Source: an uncultured Synergistales bacterium
GTDB taxonomy: Bacteria > Synergistota > Synergistia > Synergistales > Aminobacteriaceae
NCBI GenBank assembly: GCA_905233515.1
Contig: CAJOEQ010000110.1
Span: 1 to 6,439 of the forward strand
Reading direction: 5' to 3'
Length of the DNA stretch: 6,439 nt
Part shown: positions 1 through 6,250 of the stretch, piece after piece
Position numbering within the stretch: the first letter of the stretch is position 1
How the letters are laid out: the number at the start of each line of letters is the position of its first letter
Notes under the pieces: model-generated
Seen by the model: only the letters and a program-made list of their open reading frames with translations
Told to the model about the DNA's origin: nothing
Database searches by the model: none
Translations under genes and position numbers: made by a program

Positions 1-34
1 GGCAATATATATAATAAAAAAATTTTTCGCATAT

Positions 35-56
35 TCATGAAAATACGTGATTTTTT
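35..56 (+). terminator. weak possible terminator hairpin upstream of pnp
   Basis: TCATG (35-39) and CGTGA (46-50) can form a 5 bp stem with one G-U pair around a 6 nt loop, followed directly by six T. It would be a weak terminator for a gene left of the window (rpsO often precedes pnp in bacteria, but nothing here shows it). The stem is short enough to be chance in AT-rich DNA. Confidence 0.2.
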
Positions 57-74
57 CTGTATCTGTGATTAAAA

Positions 75-80
75 TATACT
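75..80 (+). promoter_or_regulatory. possible -10 element of a pnp promoter
   Basis: TATACT matches the sigma-70 -10 consensus in 5 of 6 positions and lies 17 nt before the ribosome binding site. No convincing -35 element is seen at the usual 16-18 nt distance; only a T-run is there. pnp may instead be transcribed from a gene upstream of the window. The call is tentative. Confidence 0.22.
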
Positions 81-96
81 CGTGTTAAAAAATTTT

Positions 97-102
97 AGGA
101 GG
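97..102 (+). promoter_or_regulatory. ribosome binding site of pnp
   Basis: AGGAGG is a perfect Shine-Dalgarno core 11 nt before the TTG at 114. It decides the start: no ATG or GTG lies at a suitable distance, and the first in-frame ATG (141) has no ribosome binding site and would cut into the conserved N-terminus. Confidence 0.75.
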
Positions 103-113
103 ATTTATATATT

Positions 114-2450
114 TTGGATCAGGAAAAGACATATTCTGTAATGGTCGGAGAAGAACCGCTTGTATTTAAGACAGGGAAAATAGCAAAGCAAGCAAACGGC
201 GCAGTTATTATATCGCACGGAGATACTGTTTTATTATGTACTGCATGTATGAATGACACTGTACGCACTGGAATTGATTTCTTCCCGTTAGTTGTTGATT
301 ATGAAGAGAGATATTATGCGGCTGGGAAAATTCCCGGAGGTTTTGTTAAGCGCGAGGGTAAACCTTCAGACTCGGGCATTCTTGGATCAAGAGTTATAGA
401 CAGGTCAATTCGTTCACTTTTTGACGACAATATGCGCAATGAAGTACAAATAGTTACTACAGTTTTAGCAATGGATCAAATGTACCCCGCAAATGTTTTA
501 GGAATCAATGGAGCAAGCGCGGCTCTTGCAATTTCCGGAATTCCATGGAACGGCCCTGTCGCTGCTGTGAGAATTGGACTCGTGGGAGGAAATTTAATCG
601 TAAATCCCACTGATAGGCAAATGAGCAGCTCATTATTAAATCTCGTAGTAGCCGGACATGATGACGGAATCACAATGGTAGAGTCGGGCTCTTATGAAGT
701 ATCAGAAGAATTATTAGTTGACGCGCTGGAACTTGCACACTCAGAAATTAAGAAAATTATCGCAGTATTAAGACGCATGAAAGAAGAAGTAGGCAAGCCC
801 TTACTTGAAATCCCCGAACCTGAAAAATTCCCCGAAATAGATAACTGGATTTGCGAAAATCTTGACTCAAAAGTTGATGAGGCTGTAAGAATTCACGACA
901 AGAAACCTAGAGAGAAAGCAATAAACGAGATAAAAGCGCAGGCACTCGAAAATTTTGCAGAAATGCTCAAAGAAAACCCCGAACGAGAAGAATATATTAA
1001 TGCATTTGTCGACGAACGAGTTAAAAATATAATGCGCGGAATAATTATTAATGAAAAAGTAAGAGTCGACGGGCGCAAAATGGATCAAATAAGACCTATT
1101 ACCTGCGAAATTGATATATTGCCTAAAGTTCACGGCACGGCGTTATTTACACGAGGCGAAACTCAATCACTTGCTACTACAACACTTGGAATGATCGGCG
1201 AAGATGATCAAATTTTAGACGGAATTAAACTCAATGAGCCGGCAAAAAGATTCATGCTGCATTATAATTTTCCGCCGTATTCAGTCGGTGAAGTCCGAGC
1301 TATACGAGGGCCCGGCAGGCGTGAAATCGGTCACGGTGCTTTAGCAGAACGTGCTTTACTTCCTGTTATTCCCACTGAAGAAGAATTCCCGTACGTTATT
1401 CGCGTTGTTTCTGACATAATGGAGTCTAACGGGTCAAGTTCACAAGCCAGCATTTGCGGAGGTAGTCTCTCAATGATGCACGCAGGTGTACCAATTCGCG
1501 GCCATGTTGCGGGAATCGCTATGGGACTAATCAAAGAGGGCGATAAGGTACAAATTTTAACGGACATTCAGGGACTCGAAGATCATTACGGCGATATGGA
1601 TTTCAAAGTCGCAGGCACAAGAGCAGGAGTTACAGCCCTTCAAATGGACAATAAGGCCGGAGGAATCACGCGCGAAATTCTAGAAAACGCACTAGCTCAG
1701 GCACGTAAAGCAAGATTCGAGATTCTCGAAAAAATGGAAGCAGTAATCCCAGTTCCTAATAAAATTTCACCGAATGCACCGCGCATTATTTCATTTGAGA
1801 TTGACCCCGAAAAAATTCGTGATGTCATCGGCTCAGGCGGTAAAGTCGTACGCAGCATAACTCAGAGAACAGGCGTTAAAATGAATATCGAGGACGACGG
1901 AATTATTACGATTTCAGGGCCGACTCAAGCACAAGTTGAAGACGCTAGAGCAATTGTTTTATCACTCACAAGAGATTTAGCACCCGGAGAAGTTTATTAC
2001 GGCACTGTAACGAGATTATTAAGTTTCGGCGCATTTGTTGAATGTATACCCGGTAAAGAAGGCTTGTTACATGTAAGCGAAATCAGCACTAACAGAGTCC
2101 CACGCGTTGAAGATGTATTAAAGCCCGGTGATAGAGTTCTCGTAATGGTAAAAGATATTGACGATCAGGGACGCGCAAATTTAACACGACGCAGAGTCAT
2201 GGCCAGTGAAGATAAAGTCAGAGCAGCGGGACTCGCTCATGTTTTGCCGGATGAGAGAGAACGAGATAATTTAATTGCAAGTCTTGCGTCACGTGAAAGA
2301 GGTTATAACAATTTCCAAATGAGAGACAGAATCAGCTACATGGATCGGGGCTATTCGTCAAATCGAGCTACACGAAATGATTTCGATTTCGGACGTGGAA
2401 ATTATGACCGCAGCAACCGGCGCAATGACCGCAGCAGAAGAGGCTATTAA
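114..2450 (+). CDS. pnp: polyribonucleotide nucleotidyltransferase (PNPase)
   Basis: This is the cytoplasmic 3'-5' phosphorolytic exoribonuclease of RNA decay, which releases nucleoside diphosphates using phosphate. The 778-residue protein has the full domain order: first RNase PH domain (about 10-145, with an FVKR loop at 77-80 where E. coli has FFRR), a helical linker (about 200-310), and a second RNase PH domain (about 312-545). The second domain carries the phosphate-binding SSS (441-443) and metal or catalytic residues D490, D496 and K498, placed by analogy to E. coli D486, D492 and K494. A KH domain (about 556-615, GSGG at 573-576) and an S1 domain (about 624-695) follow. The start is TTG with AGGAGG 11 nt upstream. 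After about residue 720 there is a low-complexity tail rich in Arg, Asn, Tyr and Gly that lies outside the family core; total length is larger than the usual 700-740. dut follows after 2 nt. The identification is very secure. Confidence 0.98.
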   Translation: MDQEKTYSVMVGEEPLVFKTGKIAKQANGAVIISHGDTVLLCTACMNDTVRTGIDFFPLVVDYEERYYAAGKIPGGFVKREGKPSDSGILGSRVIDRSIRSLFDDNMRNEVQIVTTVLAMDQMYPANVLGINGASAALAISGIPWNGPVAAVRIGLVGGNLIVNPTDRQMSSSLLNLVVAGHDDGITMVESGSYEVSEELLVDALELAHSEIKKIIAVLRRMKEEVGKPLLEIPEPEKFPEIDNWICENLDSKVDEAVRIHDKKPREKAINEIKAQALENFAEMLKENPEREEYINAFVDERVKNIMRGIIINEKVRVDGRKMDQIRPITCEIDILPKVHGTALFTRGETQSLATTTLGMIGEDDQILDGIKLNEPAKRFMLHYNFPPYSVGEVRAIRGPGRREIGHGALAERALLPVIPTEEEFPYVIRVVSDIMESNGSSSQASICGGSLSMMHAGVPIRGHVAGIAMGLIKEGDKVQILTDIQGLEDHYGDMDFKVAGTRAGVTALQMDNKAGGITREILENALAQARKARFEILEKMEAVIPVPNKISPNAPRIISFEIDPEKIRDVIGSGGKVVRSITQRTGVKMNIEDDGIITISGPTQAQVEDARAIVLSLTRDLAPGEVYYGTVTRLLSFGAFVECIPGKEGLLHVSEISTNRVPRVEDVLKPGDRVLVMVKDIDDQGRANLTRRRVMASEDKVRAAGLAHVLPDERERDNLIASLASRERGYNNFQMRDRISYMDRGYSSNRATRNDFDFGRGNYDRSNRRNDRSRRGY

Positions 2451-2452
2451 TT

Positions 2453-2896
2453 ATGGAGCATGAAATAACTGTAAAAATTTTACGCACTGCACAGACTATT
2501 AAAATCCCCGAATATGCGACTCCGGGGTCGGCTGGGCTTGATTTATGTTCGATGAGATATTGCATTATTAAGCCTAATGAGATGGCATTAATTCCGACTG
2601 GTATAAAATTAGCTATACCTGAAGGCTATGAGGCTCAAATAAGACCTAGAAGCGGACTCGCTTTGAATCACAGAATAATAATTCCGAACAGCCCCGGGAC
2701 AATTGACTCGGATTATCGCGGCGAAATAAAAGTATTATTGCTGAATATGGGAGAAGAGCCTTTTACGCTTTCATTCGGTGATAGAATTGCTCAAATGGTA
2801 TTCGCTCCAGTGGCACATGCAAAATTTGAAGATGTCAAGAAACTTGATGAGACTTCACGAGGCTCCGGCGGATTCGGCAGTACTGGAATAAATTAA
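2453..2896 (+). CDS. dut: dUTP diphosphatase (trimeric dUTPase)
   Basis: It hydrolyses dUTP to dUMP and pyrophosphate, which keeps uracil out of DNA and supplies dUMP for thymidylate synthesis. The 147-residue length is normal for the homotrimeric family. All five motifs are present in order: PGSAGLDL (24-31), PRSGLA (65-70), GTIDSDYRGEI (82-92, with likely catalytic Asp85 and the uracil-pocket Tyr88), GDRIAQMV (109-116), and the glycine-rich C-terminal arm RGSGGFGSTG (136-145) that closes over the substrate. The ATG lies 2 nt after the pnp stop, and a purine-rich AGAAGAGG (2436-2443) inside the end of pnp can serve as ribosome binding site, so translation is probably coupled to pnp. A terminator follows the gene. 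Nothing suggests damage. Confidence 0.97.
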   Translation: MEHEITVKILRTAQTIKIPEYATPGSAGLDLCSMRYCIIKPNEMALIPTGIKLAIPEGYEAQIRPRSGLALNHRIIIPNSPGTIDSDYRGEIKVLLLNMGEEPFTLSFGDRIAQMVFAPVAHAKFEDVKKLDETSRGSGGFGSTGIN

Positions 2897-2929
2897 TTTT
2901 TCTTGTTATTTTCTTTATTTCTCCTTTTG

Positions 2930-2960
2930 TCCCTTGATGATGAGTCAGGGGAATTTTTTT
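2930..2960 (+). terminator. intrinsic terminator after dut
   Basis: TCCCTTGA (2930-2937) pairs with TCAGGGGA (2945-2952) as an 8 bp stem with one U-G pair and a 7 nt loop. Seven T follow at 2954-2960. It ends the pnp-dut transcript 34 nt past the dut stop and separates it from the next gene. Confidence 0.8.
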
Positions 2961-2968
2961 GCGCGCGT

Positions 2969-2996
2969 TAAAGTCTCTCGTTAAAATTACCGATAA
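2969..2996 (+). promoter_or_regulatory. sigma-28 (FliA/SigD)-like promoter
   Basis: TAAAGTCT (2969-2976) matches the sigma-28 -35 consensus TAAAGTTT in 7 of 8 positions. ACCGATAA (2989-2996) matches the -10 consensus GCCGATAA in 7 of 8. The spacer is 12 nt where 11 is typical. The site sits between the dut terminator and the next ribosome binding site, which predicts a 5' UTR of about 50 nt. No good sigma-70 promoter is seen in the same gap. The match is seen in the sequence; recognition by sigma-28 is inferred. Confidence 0.5.
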
Positions 2997-3040
2997 ACAT
3001 CTAAAACAGGAAAATTTTTCATGAATTTATATTTATTACA

Positions 3041-3047
3041 GAAGGAG
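3041..3047 (+). promoter_or_regulatory. ribosome binding site of the 246-residue protein gene
   Basis: GAAGGAG lies 9 nt before the ATG at 3057. It fixes the start and supports this strand as the coding one, against a 113-codon open frame on the opposite strand. Confidence 0.8.
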
Positions 3048-3056
3048 TGAATTATT

Positions 3057-3797
3057 ATGCGAATTAATGAATACATGTTAAATCAATCTGTTATGTTCCC
3101 TGCACAGAATAACAATAATACACGCGAACAAGTTCAGCAAGAAACGCGGGAATTTGACGCATTCCTTCAGGCTGCATCAGTAAATAGCAAAACTTATGAC
3201 TCATCGGGTACAATTCCCGGAGGAGTTCCGCCCGTAGCTCCTTCAAGTGAGTCAAAAGCAAAACAGGATTTTACGGCCTCAAGTGAATTCATGTCGCGAG
3301 TCTCTAATGCATTCAGGGCAAATATCACTAATATTCAAGCTGCTATGTCAGGGCTTGGCCTAAGCGTTGAAGATTTGAGCAGTCAGGAAAATTTGACTCT
3401 TTTAGGTGAGACTTTGAACGAGGAAGCGGAAATTTTAGGATTGCCTCAAGTTGAAAGCGTTGATAATGAAGTCTCAAAAATTTTAGGTAAGAGCGAAAAG
3501 AAGCCCGAAATGCCTGATTTGCCCGGAGCTGCTCCAGTTGAACCGGAAAAAGACACCGGCGGAGAGACTGAAGTCAGCACAAAAATTATTAATTCCGGCG
3601 GAGTATCATATTTAGAGACGGAAAAAACCGCAGCAAACGGAGTTACTACAACGACACGCACAATGATCGGCAAAATGGGCAAAACTAGTACAATGCGCGG
3701 CGGAGTTAGTGCTTTCGGTGGAATGCCGACAACTAAATCATTCAGCGGTGCTAATGGTATAAGCGATCTAAATATAATAAATTTCATTAAGGACTAA
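3057..3797 (+). CDS. hypothetical protein, possibly motility-associated
   Basis: I do not recognise this 246-residue protein. It has no signal peptide and no membrane segment, so it is cytoplasmic or exported by a leaderless route. It contains no Cys, Trp or His. Visible parts are an Asn/Gln-rich N-terminus with an amphipathic segment around FDAFLQAA (33-40), a Pro/Ser-rich linker (50-70), a probably helical stretch (about 77-145), a Pro/Glu/Lys-rich acidic linker (146-172), and a Thr/Gly/Ser-rich C-terminal part (175-232) ending in a short hydrophobic helix. It is a single-gene unit with a strong ribosome binding site, its own terminator and a sigma-28-like promoter. Axial flagellar proteins and their export partners often lack Cys and Trp and have no cleavable signal, so a flagellar or chemotaxis role is a reasonable guess. 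No flagellar family motif is seen, and an unrelated lineage-specific protein is equally possible. Confidence 0.85.
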   Translation: MRINEYMLNQSVMFPAQNNNNTREQVQQETREFDAFLQAASVNSKTYDSSGTIPGGVPPVAPSSESKAKQDFTASSEFMSRVSNAFRANITNIQAAMSGLGLSVEDLSSQENLTLLGETLNEEAEILGLPQVESVDNEVSKILGKSEKKPEMPDLPGAAPVEPEKDTGGETEVSTKIINSGGVSYLETEKTAANGVTTTTRTMIGKMGKTSTMRGGVSAFGGMPTTKSFSGANGISDLNIINFIKD

Positions 3798-3807
3798 ATA
3801 AAATTTT

Positions 3808-3848
3808 GCCCTCAGGAAAAAATAAAATTCCCGGGGGCTTTTTTTTTT
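3808..3848 (+). terminator. intrinsic terminator between convergent genes
   Basis: GCCCTCAGGAA (3808-3818) pairs with TTCCCGGGGGC (3828-3838): 11 positions with one U-G pair and one A-C mismatch, and a 9 nt A-rich loop. Ten T follow (3839-3848). It is strong for the plus strand. On the minus strand the hairpin follows the serA stop by only a few bases but is followed by a mixed A/T stretch, so it is at best a weaker terminator in that direction. Confidence 0.85.
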
Positions 3849-3851
3849 GCG

Positions 3852-4457
3852 CTACATTCTTTCAGTAACTCGTCTGACTCGTTTGACTCCGTTAATTTCC
3901 TTGAGCCTCTCTACTGTATCTTCAGGCATTTTGTGAGAAATATCAAGCAAAGTATAAGCGTATTGACCTTTTGCCTTGTTTAATAAATTCTCGATATTGA
4001 GTCCGTTATTGCCGAAAAACGCCGTAATTTGTGAAAGCATGTTCGGTATATTATTGTGTAAGATAGCGACTCTTGCTTCAGTCTCACAGATTCCCGCGTG
4101 AATATCAGGATAATTTACTGAATTTGTTATATTTCCGTTGTCAAGATAATCTTGCAATTGTATAGCGGCCATCACTGCGCAGTTGTCTTCGGCCTCTTCT
4201 GTTGACGCTCCTAAATGAGGCAAAATTATTGAATTCGGCAAATTCGCGCTTATTGGATTCGGGAAGTCAGAAATATATTTAGCTACATGACCGGATTCAA
4301 GTGCAGATTTCAAAGCTGACTCATCAATTAAGACATCACGAGCAAAATTTAAAATTTTTATGCCGTCTTTCATTTTAGAAATCGCTTCAGAGTTTATCAT
4401 ATTTCTTGTATTTTCTCCGGCTGGTACGTGAATCGTAATAAAAGGCTGTATCAGCAT
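3852..4457 (-). CDS. serA: SerA C-terminal fragment (catalytic residues and ACT domain)
   Basis: This 201-codon frame continues the D-3-phosphoglycerate dehydrogenase from FITIHVP (6-12). It has NFAR (37-40), which carries the catalytic and substrate-binding Arg, and PHLGAST with the catalytic His. A linker typical of the short SerA clade (DYLDNGNITNSVNYP) and a C-terminal ACT domain follow (about residues 129-201, with IPNMLSQI and LNIENLLNKAKGQYAYTLLDI). ACT domains usually bind amino acids, and serine feedback is the obvious candidate. Its first ATG (4457) has no ribosome binding site and lies inside the N-terminal frame, so this is probably not a separately made protein; the first five residues are not homologous. 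The TAG stop at 3852-3854 lies just short of the shared terminator. Confidence 0.75.
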   Translation of the reverse strand: MLIQPFITIHVPAGENTRNMINSEAISKMKDGIKILNFARDVLIDESALKSALESGHVAKYISDFPNPISANLPNSIILPHLGASTEEAEDNCAVMAAIQLQDYLDNGNITNSVNYPDIHAGICETEARVAILHNNIPNMLSQITAFFGNNGLNIENLLNKAKGQYAYTLLDISHKMPEDTVERLKEINGVKRVRRVTERM

Positions 4458-5016
4458 GTTTTATTAGGGGACTCAACATCCACGCAGATTTTAACGATAA
4501 ATAGGGGTCATAGCCTAAAACATTCATGCCAAGTGATACAGCAGCATTTGCAACTCTCACGCCTATAGCACCGAGTCCGATAACTCCTAAAGTTTTGCCC
4601 TGAATCTCATGACCCGCAAAATTTTTCTTCGTCTTCTCAGCAAGTTTTGAAATATTAGAATCATTTGCGTTGTCATTAACCCATTTGATTCCCGAATAAA
4701 TATCACGTGACGCAAGCAATAAACCGGCCAAGACTAATTCTTTCACGGAATTTGCATTTGCTCCGGGAGTGTTAAATACGACTACTCCATTTTCTGAACA
4801 TTTTTCAATTGGAATATTATTCACACCTGCACCGGCTCTAGCAATTGCGCGTAACTCTGCGGGGAAGTCCATATTTAACATATCTGCAGAACGTACAAGA
4901 ATCCCCGCTGCTTCTTCGGGCGTGTCAATTAATTCATAGCCCTTTCTGAATTTCTCAAGTCCTACACTTGCTATGCTATTAAGACAGCAAATTTTCCTGT
5001 GTTTGGGACAAATCAT
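4387..5016 (-). CDS. serA: SerA N-terminal fragment (substrate and NAD-binding part)
   Basis: This 209-codon frame holds the N-terminal part of D-3-phosphoglycerate dehydrogenase, which oxidises 3-phosphoglycerate to 3-phosphohydroxypyruvate with NAD. Recognisable are RAGAGVNNIP (60-69) and FNTPGANANSVKELVLAGLL (81-100), both typical of the substrate-binding half. The dinucleotide-binding Rossmann fold follows: GLGAIG (147-152), with D170 in the GYDPY motif as the likely ribose-binding acid. Homology ends at about residue 189; the last 20 residues are out-of-frame readthrough. Alone it lacks the catalytic Arg and His and should be inactive. The start at 5016 abuts the serC stop; AAGAGG inside the serC end lies 12 nt upstream, a long spacing that suggests translational coupling. 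Confidence 0.75.
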   Translation of the reverse strand: MICPKHRKICCLNSIASVGLEKFRKGYELIDTPEEAAGILVRSADMLNMDFPAELRAIARAGAGVNNIPIEKCSENGVVVFNTPGANANSVKELVLAGLLLASRDIYSGIKWVNDNANDSNISKLAEKTKKNFAGHEIQGKTLGVIGLGAIGVRVANAAVSLGMNVLGYDPYLSLKSAWMLSPLIKHADTAFYYDSRTSRRKYKKYDKL

Positions 5017-6102
5017 TTATTTTGCGTGCCTCTTTTCAAAATCTGTCATGAATTCGACGAGCTTATATACTCCTTCAATGGGCATTGCGTTATAAAGTGA
5101 TGCTCTCATGCCTCCGACTGAACGATGACCCTTTATATTTTTCAGGCCGGCCTGTGCTGCCTCGCTTGCAAATTCTGAGTCTAAATCTTTATCACCCGTT
5201 ATAAATGGCACATTCATTAATGATCTGTCTTTTTTCTCGACTGTTCCATGAAATAATTTCGAGTTATCAAGATAATCATACAAAATTTTTGCCTTAGCTT
5301 GATTTAACTTGTGCATTTCTTCAACGCCGCCAAGTTTCATAAGCCACTTAAACACAAGCCCGCAAACGTAAATATTAAAACAAGGTGGAGTATTGAATAA
5401 AGATTTATTATCAGCGTGAGTCTTATATTTCATCATAGTGGGAGTATACGGCAAAACATTATCGCGTATTAAATCCTCACGAATTATAACGATGACTACT
5501 CCAGCGGGACCGACATTTTTTTGCACGCCGCCGTAAATCAAGCCGTATTTATTCACGTCAATAGGCTCACTCAAGAACATAGAAGAAATATCAGAGACTA
5601 AAATTTTTCCTTTAGTGTTCGGGAGAGTCTTAATTGTCGTTCCGTGCACTGTCTCATTCTGACAAATATAAATATAATCGGCCTTTTCTGAAATATTCAA
5701 ATCTGACAAATCAGGAATATACGAGAAATTTTTATCTGCTGAGCTTGCTACTTCGTTGACAGTCCCGAAAATTTTTGCTTCTGCGGCGGCCTTCTTTGAC
5801 CACTGACCTGTAACAATATAATCTGCTGCTCGATTAATCATTAAGTTCATGGGAATCATCGCAAATTGAGTATATGCCCCGCCCTGTAAAAACAAGACTT
5901 TATAATTTGCGGGAATGTTCATTAATGAGCGTAAATTTTCCTCTGCATCGTCTAAAATGTCCTCAAAATCTTTTGACCTGTGACTCATTTCCATTACTGA
6001 CATGCCGCTATTGCCGTATTCTAGTAATTCAGCCTGTACAGTTTTTAGCACTTCTTCAGGTAAGACCCCGGGGCCCGCGCTGAAATTGTAAACTCTGCTC
6101 AA
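5017..6102 (-). CDS. serC: phosphoserine aminotransferase
   Basis: This class-V, PLP-dependent aminotransferase turns 3-phosphohydroxypyruvate and glutamate into phosphoserine and 2-oxoglutarate, the second step of serine synthesis; the same enzyme often also serves pyridoxal phosphate synthesis. With a TTG start at 6102 the protein has 361 residues, the usual family length, and begins SRVYNFSAGPGVLP, the normal SerC N-terminus. Family marks include SHR (40-42), the cofactor-binding GGAYTQF (74-80), TGQW (98-101), the PLP lysine in GGVQKNVGPAG (Lys195) and GGMRASLYNAMP near the C-terminus. An ATG at 6177 would add 25 unrelated residues and lies upstream of the likely promoter, while AAGGAG sits 10 nt before the TTG. 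The gene leads an operon with the damaged serA. Confidence 0.97.
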   Translation of the reverse strand: MSRVYNFSAGPGVLPEEVLKTVQAELLEYGNSGMSVMEMSHRSKDFEDILDDAEENLRSLMNIPANYKVLFLQGGAYTQFAMIPMNLMINRAADYIVTGQWSKKAAAEAKIFGTVNEVASSADKNFSYIPDLSDLNISEKADYIYICQNETVHGTTIKTLPNTKGKILVSDISSMFLSEPIDVNKYGLIYGGVQKNVGPAGVVIVIIREDLIRDNVLPYTPTMMKYKTHADNKSLFNTPPCFNIYVCGLVFKWLMKLGGVEEMHKLNQAKAKILYDYLDNSKLFHGTVEKKDRSLMNVPFITGDKDLDSEFASEAAQAGLKNIKGHRSVGGMRASLYNAMPIEGVYKLVEFMTDFEKRHAK

Positions 6103-6112
6103 AATTTTATAT

Positions 6113-6118
6113 CTCCTT
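6113..6118 (-). promoter_or_regulatory. ribosome binding site of serC
   Basis: AAGGAG on the minus strand lies 10 nt before the TTG at 6102. It decides for TTG over the longer ATG-started frame at 6177. Confidence 0.85.
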
Positions 6119-6150
6119 ACTGTAATAATATAATCATAATAATCTGCAAT

Positions 6151-6159
6151 ATTATAACA
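6151..6159 (-). promoter_or_regulatory. extended -10 promoter of serC-serA
   Basis: The minus strand reads TGTTATAAT, a perfect extended -10 element (TGnTATAAT). The -35 region at 17-18 nt is poor (TTCATG or similar), as is common when an extended -10 is present. Transcription would begin near 6144, giving a leader of about 40 nt before the TTG. No T-box, riboswitch or operator is seen in that leader. Confidence 0.65.
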
Positions 6160-6178
6160 GTCTGAATCTTGATTCATG

Positions 6179-6227
6179 AAAAAATTGCAGCCCCCCGATA
6201 AGGAAAAAAATTTTCAGGAGAACTGCA
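6179..6227 (-). terminator. intrinsic terminator of the gene upstream of serC
   Basis: On the minus strand TGCAGTTCTCC (6227-6217) can pair with GGGGGGCTGCA (6196-6186) as 11 bp, three of them U-G, around a 20 nt loop. ATTTTTT (6185-6179) follows. It lies just past the stop of the minus-strand gene at the right edge and just before the serC promoter, a sensible position. The wobble pairs and large loop lower confidence. Confidence 0.5.
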
Positions 6228-6250
6228 CGCGCTTATTATATCGTGATAAA

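Larger units (their letters stand above)
3852..5016 (-). pseudogene. serA: disrupted D-3-phosphoglycerate dehydrogenase gene
   Basis: The two halves of a short ACT-type SerA lie in different frames here. The N-terminal frame reads well through AWMLSPLIKHAD; the C-terminal frame resumes at FITIHVP. Enzymes of this family carry about 11 residues between these points (a helix of the type SLDEIFxxSD before the Y/F-ITIHVP strand). Only 10 nt (4443-4452) separate the two matching codons instead of about 33, so about 23 nt are missing, which also shifts the frame. The rest shows no other stop or frameshift. The gene is second in a serC-serA operon, with its ATG directly after the serC TAA. An intact version would be about 395 residues, normal for the clade. 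The lesion may be real and recent, or an assembly or sequencing error. Confidence 0.8.

Noticed and set aside
1..72. Open frame from the left edge ending in TAA at 70-72, possibly the end of an upstream gene
   Set aside because: The peptide is an AT-driven mix of Ile, Phe, Lys and Asn unlike the ribosomal protein S15 end that often precedes pnp. It also runs through a T-run and promoter-like DNA.
867..1133. Overlapping minus-strand frames inside pnp (also 476-673, 893-1078, 1331-1567, 2368-2565)
   Set aside because: All lie opposite well-conserved pnp or dut coding sequence, have no control signals and show low-complexity shadow peptides.
3446..3787. 113-codon open frame on the minus strand opposite the 246-residue protein gene
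   Set aside because: It has no ribosome binding site. The plus strand has a good one plus promoter and terminator. The minus-strand frame is a codon-bias shadow.
4437..4460. Programmed ribosomal frameshift joining the two serA frames
   Set aside because: About 8 conserved residues are missing as well as the frame, and no classic slippery heptamer with a downstream structure is evident. SerA is not known to use frameshifting.
5874..6083. Plus-strand 69-codon frame inside serC
   Set aside because: It is antisense to conserved SerC N-terminal coding sequence and has no start signals.
6103..6150. T-box or amino-acid riboswitch in the serC leader
   Set aside because: The leader from the inferred start is only about 40 nt, and no T-box consensus or antiterminator structure is visible.
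6193..6200. CCCGATAA on the plus strand, another sigma-28 -10-like octamer
   Set aside because: No TAAA lies at the right distance upstream and no gene follows on that strand. It shows that the -10 octamer alone can occur by chance.
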